From Marsupella aquatica (Eukaryota; Marchantiophyta), in the NCBI GenBank assembly GCA_973895155.1, contig OZ316891.1, positions 21,390,001-21,454,000 on the forward strand: DNA of 64,000 bases. The letters are read 5' to 3'. The notes under the pieces are model-generated. The model saw only the letters and a list, made by a program, of their open reading frames with translations. It was not told the DNA's origin and ran no database searches. Position numbers and translations under genes: made by a program. Position 1 is the stretch's first letter; the number at the start of each line of letters is the position of its first letter. Of the stretch, positions 35,601 through 47,200 are shown piece after piece.

Positions 35601-35931
35601 TGTTGAACTATGACGTCTTCCTTCATGACGATCCAATCATTACTCATTCCATGCACATGTAGTCGACACAATCTCTACGTGGTTCACCTATTCTCTAAGG
35701 CTACGTCCACACAAACACTCAAGCTTTACTTCAAGAGTAGACAAAAACACATGCTCTCCCTCTTCCTCAAGTTGCTCCGTTACCATGAGTAAGCACCACC
35801 CACCAGCGGTTTACACTAGCCCTGGTATATACAAGTCACACACGACTAACCTAACCTCAGCTAAGACCCTAACTGTGGTTAGCCTAAGTACCGTAATCTT
35901 TGAGTCACAAGACTAAGAACAATCTTTAACA
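35601..35931. mobile_element. Diverged solo LTR of the same Copia lineage, with perfect TSD
   Basis: The 331-bp element begins TGTTGAACTATGACG and ends ATCTTTAACA. It keeps the blocks TACGTGGTTCACCT, GGCTACGTCCAC, CTGTGGTTAGC and GAGTCACAAGACTA of the main LTR family but is clearly older or from a sister subfamily. ATGTA flanks both sides (35596-35600 and 35932-35936). Confidence 0.9.
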
Positions 35932-35936
35932 ATGTA

Positions 35937-36801
35937 TGGGTATGTCAGATGTTGAGTAGCATAATAACAATTGGGACTAATGATATATTGGGGTGTGATG
36001 TATATATTTGTTGCATATTTGGGACTCATTGTCTCCCTGTGTACCAGTGTGACCCTCACCCTATTTCATGCCAATTGTGCAGTTCACACACATACTCCAT
36101 AGCGTGCCAATCCTTTTTAGGTCTATCTTGCTCACTAGATTATACTTGCAGAGGGTAGAGGGCATAAAAAGGAGGCAAGTGAGACATGCACATTATATGA
36201 GGGATCAACAACAGTTTCTCATGCAATAAAGGTCTTTTGTGCTCACAACAGTTCTAAATTCTTATTTGCACAAACAATGTCTCCACTACTTGTCATGTAG
36301 GATCAGGAGACATCATACTTGAATTGGCCCCTGGATTCTTTGAAGACAAGTGCAGCCATTTCCACTCATTGATATACGGTCCATATTTAATTGTAAAGGG
36401 AATAAAAAGAAGATTATGTGCCCCCATATGTGCCTCCAACAAATTGTGAAGCCACCCTTGTCTTTTGTAAAGAAAATGTGTTGTCAAGAAAGTGTGGAGA
36501 CACATCTGATGAGAATCAAGAAAGTGTGCCAACCCATTGATGAAAATCACAATGACAACAAGTATGATGTGTAGACATGTGCATCACTCACTGTGAAAGA
36601 CTACATGGATGCAACAACATTTGCTTAGCAGATTTGTAGGCAATCTAACTTAGCCAAGATTACACTTTTACTTGTTTCATAGCCTGTGTCACTCCTTCAA
36701 CGGAAATATCAATTCCAACTGCAACAAGTGGGGCATCATCTAATCTTAACCTGGGGCACAAGTACCATGCAACTTAACAACAAAATTGTTGTTTTTGTGC
36801 C
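35937..36801. other. Non-coding DNA, possibly the decayed 5' part of the next Harbinger fossil
   Basis: No coding was recognised. It may include remains of the element whose transposase core begins near 36800. Confidence 0.35.
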
Positions 36802-37260
36802 TTGGAGGATGCACCCATGGGTTACTTGACATGGCCTGAAAGAGTTGAGTGCAAAGCAATTGTGGAAGAGTCTTCCACAATAGGTTGTCCAAGATGTGTT
36901 AGGCTTATTGATGGCACCTTACTTCCTCTTTCTCAGCGTCCAACAAACTCCGGGGATGTTACTTTGATAGAAAGTGCAAATATTCAATCAATGCCTAAGT
37001 AATTTGCGATTCCAAACAAAAGGTCTATACTTATTCATTGGTAAGACGTGTATCACATGTTCAGTGATCCTAGAGGCTGGTCGTATATTTGTATTCATTG
37101 GTTTAGTCTATATCGCAAAGTTATGTTGCTTGGGTTTGTTTCTGATTGCACACGCTACAAAAAGTCATCATTGTATTCATTGCAACAGAGAATTGAGGTC
37201 TAGGAAGGAGATTGCTTGGCTAATTTGATGGATCATCATGTGTGCTAGATTGCACAATTA
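36802..37260 (+). pseudogene. Second PIF/Harbinger transposase fossil
   Basis: CVRLIDGTLLPLSQRP near 36895 is the same nuclease core as in the fossil at 20.4 kb. Another frame continues as YFDRKCKYSINA, stop, then VICDSKQKV from 36960, and a short intron-like gap follows. Frameshifts and stops make it non-functional. Confidence 0.8.
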
Positions 37261-38430
37261 TGTCACTGAGCACATAATGATATTTGAATGAAGAGGATTC
37301 AAAAATCATAATCCATGCTAGAAGGTGAGGTCCATTGATTCTCCTTTTAGAATCTCCCATCCTTAACTAGCTCCCTAGTACTCTTGCTGAAGAATGGGGA
37401 TGGCCATGTTTTAAAGCTATGAACAAAGAGTGGTCCATTAACGCCTCCCATGCCTCAATCCTACATGACATTCACAGGGTACCAGTTTTAGGCTAACGTG
37501 GTGAGATGTTCTGGCCAAACCAAACTAATTTTGGAGATATCTCATTCAAACAAATATCTTTATTGGCCCTGGTAGGTGCAAGTATTATTGTTAATCTGTT
37601 AATATTCTAATGACGCAAAACCAACACTGTAATGTTGGGAGTCTACCTGGTACCGGCCTCTCTACCTTCATTTGTTATCAAAGGGATTTTACTGGATTTG
37701 TAATAACTATCATTGGACAAGTTGACCATCAGTTTTTGGGGAGTGTGTCACTGGCATACCCAAGATGAAGATAACTCCTTGGTTTTCTAGTATCATTATT
37801 TTCTTGACATAGTTTATGACTATCAATGCTCAGCTGAAAAGACCTAGGATTGACCACTCATCTCTCATTGGATTGTCACTTCTTGACAACAACAAACAAG
37901 ATAAAAGGTGTGCAAAAGTTCTTATTGCCTATAAATTCTTAGTTTCACCAAGAAATTAAGTACCCAACTCTTAGTGCTGTTCTTTATTACAGTCTTCCCC
38001 CCAACACAAGGCACGGCCCTTGTATTTGATTTGTGAGCCCCTAGCATTCAGATAGATAGCCCTGGCCTTTTATTTGGGTTTTGAAGAATAAGTTTTGACA
38101 ATGATCAAATAGGGCCTTGTGTTTGAGCTAGGGCTTCTGAATTCAGGTAAGGCCTTGTTTGTCTTGTTTGATTGAAGGCAACGATGGCATGCTAGGGTTT
38201 AGGGTACCGACCAACCAAAAACTATTCAACTATTTAGAAGATCCCCTTTGGGGATGCCCAACGCGAGTTGTCCCATGACTTTGGTACTTTGGCAGGGCTT
38301 GGGAAATCCACTTTGAAATACGGCAGGTCCCGCGAGACCCTCCACATCCCCCGTGAAATAATTCCCTTGGGACAGGTTTTGGGGCTGCACTACAGGCACA
38401 CCATAGGGTTTAACACTCTATCACGGACTC
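37261..38430. other. Non-coding DNA, no gene seen
   Basis: Short random open frames only. The junction with the truncated Copia lies near 38431. Confidence 0.4.
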
Positions 38431-41323
38431 ACTAGAAGGAACCTTGCAGGGCAATACAGTATGTGGAGAGGCCAATGTGACCAAGTCTCACGAGGAAATG
38501 ACTCAACTGTGGCATTCACGGCTAGGCCACATGAGTGAGAAGGGTTTGGCTATCTTGCAGAAGAATGGGCTCATTTCTGATTTGCAGTCTTGTAAATTGG
38601 ATTTTTGTGAGCATTGCATTTTTGGAAAGCAGCATCGTCGTGCTTTCGGTGTTGGAACTCATCATTCCAAAGCGGTTTTTGAGTACATACATAGTGACGT
38701 GTGGGGACCATCCCCGACTCCCTCACATTCTGGAAAATTGTACTATGTATCCTTTATTGACGATTACTCAAGATTTGTATGGATTTATTTCATGACGCAT
38801 AAGTCTGATGTCTTGTCCATTTTTACAAAGTGGAAGGCCCAAGTAGAGAATCAGACAAGAAACACGGTTAAGTGTTTGGATACAAGGGTGAAGAGTCTAA
38901 GGTCAGACAACGGCGGGGAGTACACTTCAATAGAATTTGAAGAGTACTGTGCAGAACAGGGGATAACTCGTCATCTCACCACAGTTTATACTCCACAGTA
39001 GAATGGTGTAGCTGAGAGGCTCAATCGAACACTATTGGAGCGGTCACGGAGTATGCTGAGCCAATCAGGTTTACCACAGGAATTTTGGGCAGAAGTTGTC
39101 AATACTGTAGCTTATTTGGTAAATCTTTCTCCTTCTAGTGCAATCAATTTCAAAACGCCATTTGAAATGCGTTATAAGCAGCAAACAGACTATCATGGCT
39201 TGGTAGTTTTTGGAAGTGATGCATATGCTCTCACACCAAAGTAGAATAGGACCAAGTTGGATCTTACGTCCAAGAAATATATTTTTCTTGGGTATCAGAG
39301 TGGTGTGAAGGCCTACAGGTTATGGGATCCTATTGCCTGTAAGCTCATTGTTAGTAGGGATGTTTCTTTCAATGAATCCAGATTATTGAAGGAGGGGGAG
39401 AATACTCAGGTCTCCCGTACTGACAAAGGAAAATCTCCTATCCCGGATCTCGTTGAGGGGGAGATTGATCATGAAGTGCATGATCGGAGAGAAGGAGGTG
39501 CTCCAAGCATGGAGCTGGTTCCTGTGCCAGAGGAACAAAAGGAGTTTATTGATGCTGGTGAGCAGCAAATGGATGCTGGTGAGCTTCAAATTGTACCAGT
39601 AGACGTAATTCAACCGGAGTCATCGGCTAGAAGAACATCTGGTCGTACTATACGCTCTCCTCCTAGGTATGGACAGTGGGTTGATTCATCTCAATTGCAA
39701 GAGGATGATTTTGTAGCTGATGATGAGGGTGATGCGTTAATTTTGGAAGAGGGGGAACCTTCTTCATTTCATGAGGCCAGTGCTTCAAAGGAGAAGCAGA
39801 AGTGGACTGCAGCAATGCAAACGGAGATGCAGTCATTAAAAGACAACAAAACTTGGGAGCTTGTTAAGCTGCCTAAGGGTCAGCAAGTGGTGGACATCAA
39901 GTGGATTTACAAGTTGAAGGATAATTTTACAGGAGGTGGATCAAAGGTCTACAAGGCTAGGTTGGTAGCAAAGGGATTCACACAAGAGAAAGGTGTGGAT
40001 TACAATGAGATCTTCTCACCAGTTGCTAAGTACTCTACAATACGACTATTGTGTGTACTTGTTGTAATGTTTGGTCTGTTGCTAGATCAGATGGATGTTG
40101 TCACAGCTTTCCTCTATGGCATATTGGAAGAGGTTATCTTCATGAGACAACCGCTAGGTTTTGTGAAGAGAGGACAGGAGGAATTGGTTTGCAGATTGCT
40201 GAAATCCTTGTATGGGTTGAAGCAATCACCAAGACAGTGGAACAAGCGGTTTGACGATTGGATTCGGTCACAAGGTTTTCACAAAAGTGTATTTGACCCT
40301 TGTGTGTATTTGAAACCGGTGAAGAATGTTGTCTTTGGGTTCATTGTTTTAGTACTTTATGTGGATGATATGTTTATTGCGGCCAATGATAGGTCTGAGA
40401 TTGTTAAGCTTAAGACACTGCTCAGTGCATAGTTTAAGATGAAGGACCTAAGGCCAACTAAGAGGATTTTTGGTATGGAGATCACTAGGGACTTGGAGGC
40501 TAGTAAGCTATGGTTGACACAGAGCAATTATGCGAGGAAGGTAATTGCTAGGTTCAACATGGGGGATAGCAAGCGAGTAAGTACCCCTTTGGCTGCACAC
40601 TTCAAATTATCATCAGCTTTCTGTCCCACAGATGCAACAGAGAAGGGGCTGATGTCAAAGGTTCTTTATGATAAGGCAGTGGGAAGTCTCATGTATTTGA
40701 TGACTTGCACTAGACTTAATCTTGCCATGGCTATGGGCAAGGTGAGTAGGTACATGTCAAATCCAGGGAAGGTACATTGGGAAGCAGTGAAGTGGATTAT
40801 CAGGTACTTGAAGGGTACCGTGGATCATGGTCTTTTATTTGATACGAATGCAAAGAATGCTTGATCATTGATTGGCTATGTAGATTCTGACTATGGACAA
40901 GATTTGGACCGAAGGAGATCAACAATAGGATACGTGTTCACACTTGGCGGTGGATGCATAAGTTGGAGGTCTACTTTGTAGAAGTGTATTGCTCAGTCTA
41001 CTATAGAAGCGGAGTATGTTGCAACTACGGAAGCAGCAAAGGAAGCGATTTGGTTGGATAGACTTATCACTGAAATGGGATTGCCACAGGGGAATGTGAA
41101 GCTCCATTGTGATATTCAAAGTGCGCTCCACCTTGTTGTGAACCAGGTGATGGACAGCAGAGTGAAGCATTTTATCAGGCAGGGTGTGTCTGATAATTTA
41201 TTTGAGCTAGTCAAGATTGATGGTAAACTCAACCCGGCTGACGCATTTACCAAAGTGATTCCTTTGGAGAGTTTCTCTAGACATCGTGACGTATTGCAGA
41301 TTTTGCAATTGCATCACAAGTAG
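38431..41323 (+). pseudogene. Second Copia polyprotein, 5'-truncated, one frame with five stops
   Basis: Homology to the first Copia starts just before its integrase zinc region (LWHSRLGHMSEKGLAIL, FCEHC) and runs to the C-terminal KVIPLESF. The whole stretch is in one frame, broken at 38999-39001, 39242-39244, 40430-40432, 40862-40864 and 40979-40981. Gag, protease and the 5' LTR are absent. Against the sister copy it has lost five codons in the RNase H region (HIDIRYHFIR becomes HFIR) and gained about seven before SLRSDNGGEY. The YVDDM and STIEAEY motifs remain. Confidence 0.95.
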
Positions 41324-41513
41324 AGTTTTCTTAACATTCATTGTAATTACTGATATATGCTCTTCCTCATTCCTATGTATAAGGCTACAGCTTAGTTCTG
41401 GTTTGCTCTAGTTAGAGAGGGAAATCGGTTTGGTTTTTGTCCAGAATTTCCCGCTGAGGGATCATATACATTGGCAGTATTACTCTCCCCTAGACCAGAG
41501 TCAAGGGGAAGAT

Positions 41514-41934
41514 TGTTGGGTATTTACTCTTATGTCTAGGTTAGGTATGACGTGGTTGGTACAACAACATGGTTTGGTACAACTACGTGGTTAGGTACAA
41601 CTACGTGATTAGGTACAACAATGTGGTTAGGTACAACTACGTGATTAGGTACAACAATGTGGTTAGGTTAACTAAGTTGCACACTATATCATAAGAGGCA
41701 CGTGTGCTTGAAGATGTAGAACCAAGGCTCATTGTTATGGAGCCACTTGAGAGATAGGGAGAGCTTACACTGTGGAGACTCGGTATAGCCGACGAGCTTA
41801 GAGTTCAGTAAAGCTCTCTTGTGTGTTCCCGTGGACGTAGCCTCAAGGAGGTGAACCACGTATCTCTTGTGTCGACTACTTGCATGTTGTATATGTCATG
41901 TGCTTACCGTTGCGATTATCGTCTATACTCAACA
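41514..41934 (+). mobile_element. 3' LTR of the truncated Copia
   Basis: The 421-bp LTR begins TGTTGGGTATTTACTC right after a purine tract (CAAGGGGAAGAT) and ends CTATACTCAACA. Its reverse strand shares GTAGCC..GTGAACCACGTATCTC and the terminal bases with the LTRs of the first Copia, so the two elements are related. No matching 5' LTR is present. Confidence 0.9.
41556..41672. repeat. 19-20 bp minisatellite inside the LTR
   Basis: Six or so copies of GGTACAACTACGTG(G/A)TTA and the variant with CAATGTGG lie head to tail. The copies absent from the other LTRs account for the extra length of this LTR. Confidence 0.85.
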
Positions 41935-41999
41935 AAAATGAACCCATTTTCTTTACCCTTCTCCCTTGCCATCTCTGGTAACGTAAATCATGTCAGGAG

Positions 42000-42085
42000 A
42001 AGAGGTTACCGGTGTGTAACCATTTCTACAGGGGCCTGCTATAGTCATAATCTGGTGTCCTGAAAAATTGAGCCGGTAACCTCTT
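42000..42085. repeat. Inverted repeat, 13-bp perfect arms
   Basis: AAGAGGTTACCGG at 42000-42012 pairs with CCGGTAACCTCTT at 42073-42085 around a 60-base loop. Confidence 0.8.
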
Positions 42086-42204
42086 TCCGGGCAGGAGTTA
42101 CGTACACTAATGCAGGGCAAGGCTGGGGTTATAGGCTGTAACCTGTTCCCAGAATATTCAAAGAAGCTTCTCGGCTACCGCCGGTCAATTTCTTTTCATA
42201 TTCC

Positions 42205-42238
42205 GGACGCAGGGTTACAGTCTAATAACCCTGCGTCC
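42205..42238. repeat. Perfect hairpin, 13-bp stem and 8-base loop
   Basis: GGACGCAGGGTTA and TAACCCTGCGTCC flank the loop CAGTCTAA. It lies 120 bases after the inverted repeat at 42000-42085, which shares the GGTTAC motif, so both may belong to one fold-back element. Confidence 0.85.
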
Positions 42239-44255
42239 AGACTTGCATTACCCTATACCTAATATCCCACCAGAAACTCACAATATGTTTTTTGCTTGTA
42301 GTTTCATTGCCTGAAATTTATGATTTCCACATGCTGAGTAATATTCGTGTTCTTTTTTCCTTCCCCCGTCTGACAGTACCCCGGTCCGTGCTGGTAGTAA
42401 GAGTCTATCCGGGCATTCTGCAAACTCGGAGATCCATTCGGGCTTCTTTGTCTGAGAAACCTACAGTAGCTCCACCGGACGGCGTCCGCATTTTGTTTTC
42501 AGACTGTTATCCAACGGACGATATGGTACCCGCCAATATGGGGAAGATCTTGAACAAAGGACACGTCCATTTTGTACATAGGATTCTTTGTGTCCCGTCT
42601 GCGAATCATACGACATCGACGGCCCACAGCCGGGCGGACGGACGGGCGGAGTACAGCACCCGGAAGTGGAAATCCCGGCCGACCCTCCATAGCACTCCCA
42701 GATCTCGTTATCCATACCACGCTGCACAGCCAAACACGAGAACGTGCTGTGAGAGCTCGCCCGGAGTCGCCAGTTCCCCCGGATTTATCATCGTTTTGAA
42801 CCATAATATCGTTATTATATTATTACTACTGTCGATGCGGAGACGTTATTGTTGTTCCTGCGTTTCTCCATTGCACGATTTTACTTTTTTGTCGGGCTGC
42901 CCGAACGTGAATGTTAACGTTGGAGTCGAGACGTTCGTCTTCGCCTTGGCTGCCCGCTCCCGGTTTCAAATTTCCGCCATACTCGCTCCTTCCCCCTCCT
43001 CCATTCTCCACTCTCTCTCGCTCTCTCTCTCGCCTCTCAAGCTCTCGATCTTTCAAGCTCTCGATCTCTCGTCTCTCCATCGTCTCTCATTCTCTCGCTT
43101 GACTGCCCCTACTGACTCTTCTCTTCGCTTCTCTTCTGTGCTCCTGTGGACTCAGCTGAGCAGGTTTGGCGACGGTTTGAGAGCGCTCTCGGGAGGAGGT
43201 GTTTCGGTTTCGTTGAATGCGCACTGTTTGTTGTTGTCACACTGTTGTGGATTGATTGATTGATTGAGCGTTGCTCAGTTATCGATTCTGCTCGGGACTT
43301 GTTGAGGAGGAGGAGGAAGGAGGAGGAGGAGACCGACCCGGCCACGCCGTCGGCCACGCCGCGACGGTAGTAGTCGTTGAATTTCAAATCTTCCTTCATT
43401 CCCCCTCCATGGCCTCTGTTGCGCCTCATGAGCATCGGCGTCCCGGGGCCCTCGAGAACAATGGGAAGCGATGGCGATGAAGGGGGACCCAAGGAAACGA
43501 CATTCAGGTTGATGTTCAACTTCGAGCATTCTTGCTGGGCGATCTTGCACATTTCGCAACTGCTCTGAGGTAGGTCGATTATTAAGCTGTGCTTTGGGTT
43601 TTGGAAGGTTCTGCAATCTCCAATGTTTGATCGCTGAACCGCATTTTCTCTCGAGTGCGGTGATAAGATTCCGGTCCTGATTTGGGATTCCATACCGGCC
43701 ATAGATAGATGCGATAGCGATTCAGCACTGGGGTCTGTAGGTGACGGATCGTCATCGAAGAGTACAGTAAATGAACCCCTCAAGGTCGTCACATTCTCCG
43801 ACTGGAAGGGCCGATTATTCAATGCATGGAAGGGTGCAGTAATTGAACTCCTGAAGGGCCTCACATTGTCTGACTGACTACGCTCTTGATACTGCTTGGT
43901 TTCAGGTTCACGCCAGGAAGTCACTTGCGGGAAATAGTTGGTCTTTATCTATAAGAGCTTAAAGTGTGGATGGGATCGACAGCAGCTCAACTTTCTTCTC
44001 GCCTCAAGTGCACTAGCTGTGTTGACGACATTGCGTTTCTTCGTAGTAATCTTGTCCAGGGCGAGGAATGGACCTGACGCTGCAGTGTGGAGAAATCTTC
44101 GAGTCTGTGAAAGGCTTTCTGTGTAGAGGGTGGCACACATTGCTGCTGGCCAGGCCCAGCTGATCATTATCCTTCGAACATTCCAGCTAGACAAACAATA
44201 GTGGCTTCTGTTTAGGGAGATATCCGCAGTAGGGGTGGCGGAGAACAGGGCACAG
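42239..44255. other. Upstream region and leader of TPX2
   Basis: This stretch contains pyrimidine tracts (CT repeats around 43010-43060), GA-rich runs near 43300, and a diverged 65-bp tandem duplication near 43760-43880. Long open frames exist on both strands (42292-43263 plus, 43109-43924 minus) but show no protein family. A 5' UTR intron ending at the AG before 44231 is plausible. Confidence 0.5.
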
Positions 44256-47200
44256 ATGGAAGAAGAAGCGGTAGAAAAGAAGAAGGCTCCTCACAGAACT
44301 GAACCAGCGTGGGAGTTCGAGGCCCCGAAATATCACGACTTTCTCGTACAAGAAACGGAAGATGAAAGAATCACGGCAGACTTGTGGTTCGCCAAGACTA
44401 TGTGCTACGATGCTTCACGTAAGCATACAATGCTAAGCTTCTTTCCCCCTTACAGCTCCGTGGATTCTTTATATTGATTTGGTTTCTGTCGTGGCTCTTC
44501 TGTCGGGGCAATTAATTCTGTACAACATGGGCACATGAAAGATTTAGTCGGACACAATCATAATGTCTAGTCGGACCACGATAAAGGATGTAGATCCGAT
44601 TCTGTCGTGGATGTGTACGATTGAGGCGTTTCTACGTATTGGATGTACTTCTTTAGGCGAACCTACCGAAGCGAAGCCTGGTGACCAAGACCTCCGCCCG
44701 GTCCCATCATGAACACCGCAAGAAAGTAAAAGAATGGATGACAGTCTCCTCGAATGTCTATGACCCCAAGCCCACATCTGAAGTTGCTTCCTAGTGAATG
44801 TATGCTAGAACCAAACCTGGGCAGGAAACGAATTACATTGCCGAGAAAAGACTCAAACCGTTGAATGGAACCTTCGAATGGACTTTCATAGGAGTAGAAA
44901 GGACCCTGATGCTAAAAATGAGGCACTAACTTATCAATCTGAAATGCCATTTGAGTTTTACCGGGTAGTATTATGCATTTAATTAGATGAAATGTCCAGA
45001 AGATGGTTTACAGCAAACCTGTCGATTTCCCATCATCCCGATGGCTTCTTTATTAGTGTCCTGTAGAGTGGAGAGTGGGTATGAGGTGCGTTCTGCAGCT
45101 GCAAGACAGAATCTAACTCGTTCGGCTGTTGAATGACCCGGGAGCACAGCCCATGCTGGGAAATCGAAGCCCGTTGCCGAGTTGCTCAACCTCGCGACAC
45201 AGGAGGAGGACATGGAAGAGGTACGATTCTTACATCCCGCTCTGGAATGTCTTACCCAGAACATTATGTATGGTATGCTTGTTGTTACGAAGGAGTGCCT
45301 TGGTCCTCTTGACTTAATCTGTGGGAAAGTTTGCTTGAGAAAGTAAAGGTCACTCGAGTTTACATTGCTCGTTTGAAATCACGGCTACTCTGGTGTCCGC
45401 TCTCTCATATGCTCCATAGCGTCCTGTGTGTCGGAAGCGCGGCCCACAAAACAGGAATGGTTTCTGATTGGAGTGAGCTTGCGAATGTAGTGGACATATT
45501 CAACGAGAGTTGTGATTTCAATCCCGTTCGTACCCGAATAATTAACCATACTGGGCGGTCTCGGTTTTGAAGGTTGTGGAGGATACTTCAGCACATCAAA
45601 ACAAGGAGAATCTTTCTGACCCGAGGTATCTTCCCCACGCCGAAACCATTTGAGGTTCAATATAGTGCAAAGGTCTCCAACAAACTGAGCTGTTTTCTTG
45701 ACCATGAAGCTGATTTCGCAATTGCCCCCGCAGGGCAATGACGTCGGCAACCCCGCCGGGAAAGATGCAGGCTGCTGTCAATGCTGACGTTCAAGATTGC
45801 TCATCCCCTGGAGTAGATCATCTGGGTAATGGTTTAACATTTGGCCATTTCGTGTTCTCTTCCGCTTACTCGTTCAATCACGGCCTGCTGGAATTATTTT
45901 TGTCATGTTTCAGACTACCATCATCTACATTTCACTCTTGATATGCGAGCCCTACGTGTGAAACCTATCTCTTGTAGAGTATCTTGGAGATTGGTTTGTG
46001 TCGATGTTCCCCAGAGACATGATTGAAGTCCAACTCTTCTAGGATGAAGAGTCAGGTGTGCTAAACCTCCCAGAATTCTTGCCAAACTGGTTGAAAAAAC
46101 GATTTTTTTGACACCTCCCAGAATTATAGGTGCAACCTACAGGAGGTCTTTCCCTGGCCTTCACTAAGCTTGAACTATCTGACTGACGGCCTCGGCTGTC
46201 GTCACGTGCGCAAAAAACATGAAGACGCTCAACAAGGCTGCTTTGAAGAGTTGCGTGCTGTCTTACATTCAGTTCTAATGTGCACTGATTTGTAAGTTGG
46301 GCTTGCTTCGTGTGAACAGCCTCTCCAGCTACGTCTGCTACGTCTGCTACGTCTGCTACGTCTGCTACGTCTCGCGAGGTAGAGGCCGAAGTTTCACCTA
46401 GCACACCCAAGGCGAGCCAGAATGGAGGTTTGAAAACTGCGGATAGGAGACCTTTCTCAGTTATGAGTGCAGTGCAGAGTTCCCCTGGTAGTCTCCCAGC
46501 AAAGAGATTGCATTCGGATGGCTGGAATGAAGTTCAGGTGTCTCATGCTGCGACAACGCTTAAGCCTCAGCAGCCTTCAAATTTAAGGTGTGGTAGTACC
46601 GTCGTTATTGCGCAATGTGCACAATGTTCGTGTTCGGTCTATTCTTCGTCTTCTGGTGAATTTTACTCCCAACACTTTTGAATTGATATTCCTTGTTATC
46701 TGTTGTTGATTGGACTGGTTTGATTGGACTGGTTTGCGTTATTTTCAGGCCCCATGCTCACACAACCGCGAAAAAGAAGGAAACAACCAAGCAGCCATTA
46801 TCGCAAAGATTTAGGGCCCCATTCAGTCCAGAGGATCCTGCAAACAAAAAACAGAAACTCGAAGGAGGGCGACTCCGTCAGGTAAAGCTTTATCTGCACA
46901 CATTTTTGACTCATATTCTCTTTCGGATCCCGCTTCTTGAGTAAACTAGCTCGTTTCAACTTAGCTCAAGGGTAGCTCTCAAATCCTATACATTCCGTCG
47001 TACAACATTACCATGTTCGTTGCTTCGGGAATCAGTTCGTTTAGTATCTCGGTATGTTAGCGATGAGGCGGGAACATTAACGCGTTTCACAATTTGTGTC
47101 CGCTGAACTGAGCGCAGATAAAGGAACGTGTGGTCCGGCCCAACGACCCTCCTCCTGCCCTCACGAAACCGCAGGAGTTCAAGTTTTGCACTGAGAAGCG

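Noticed and set aside
42292-43263. 323-codon open frame on the plus strand
   Set aside because: No family motif. Composition follows the CT-rich local DNA, and it ends in the TPX2 leader, so it is probably chance.
43109-43924. 271-codon open frame on the minus strand
   Set aside because: Low-complexity Ser/Leu and Gly runs, no domain, starts at GTG, and overlaps a DNA-level tandem duplication antisense to the TPX2 leader.
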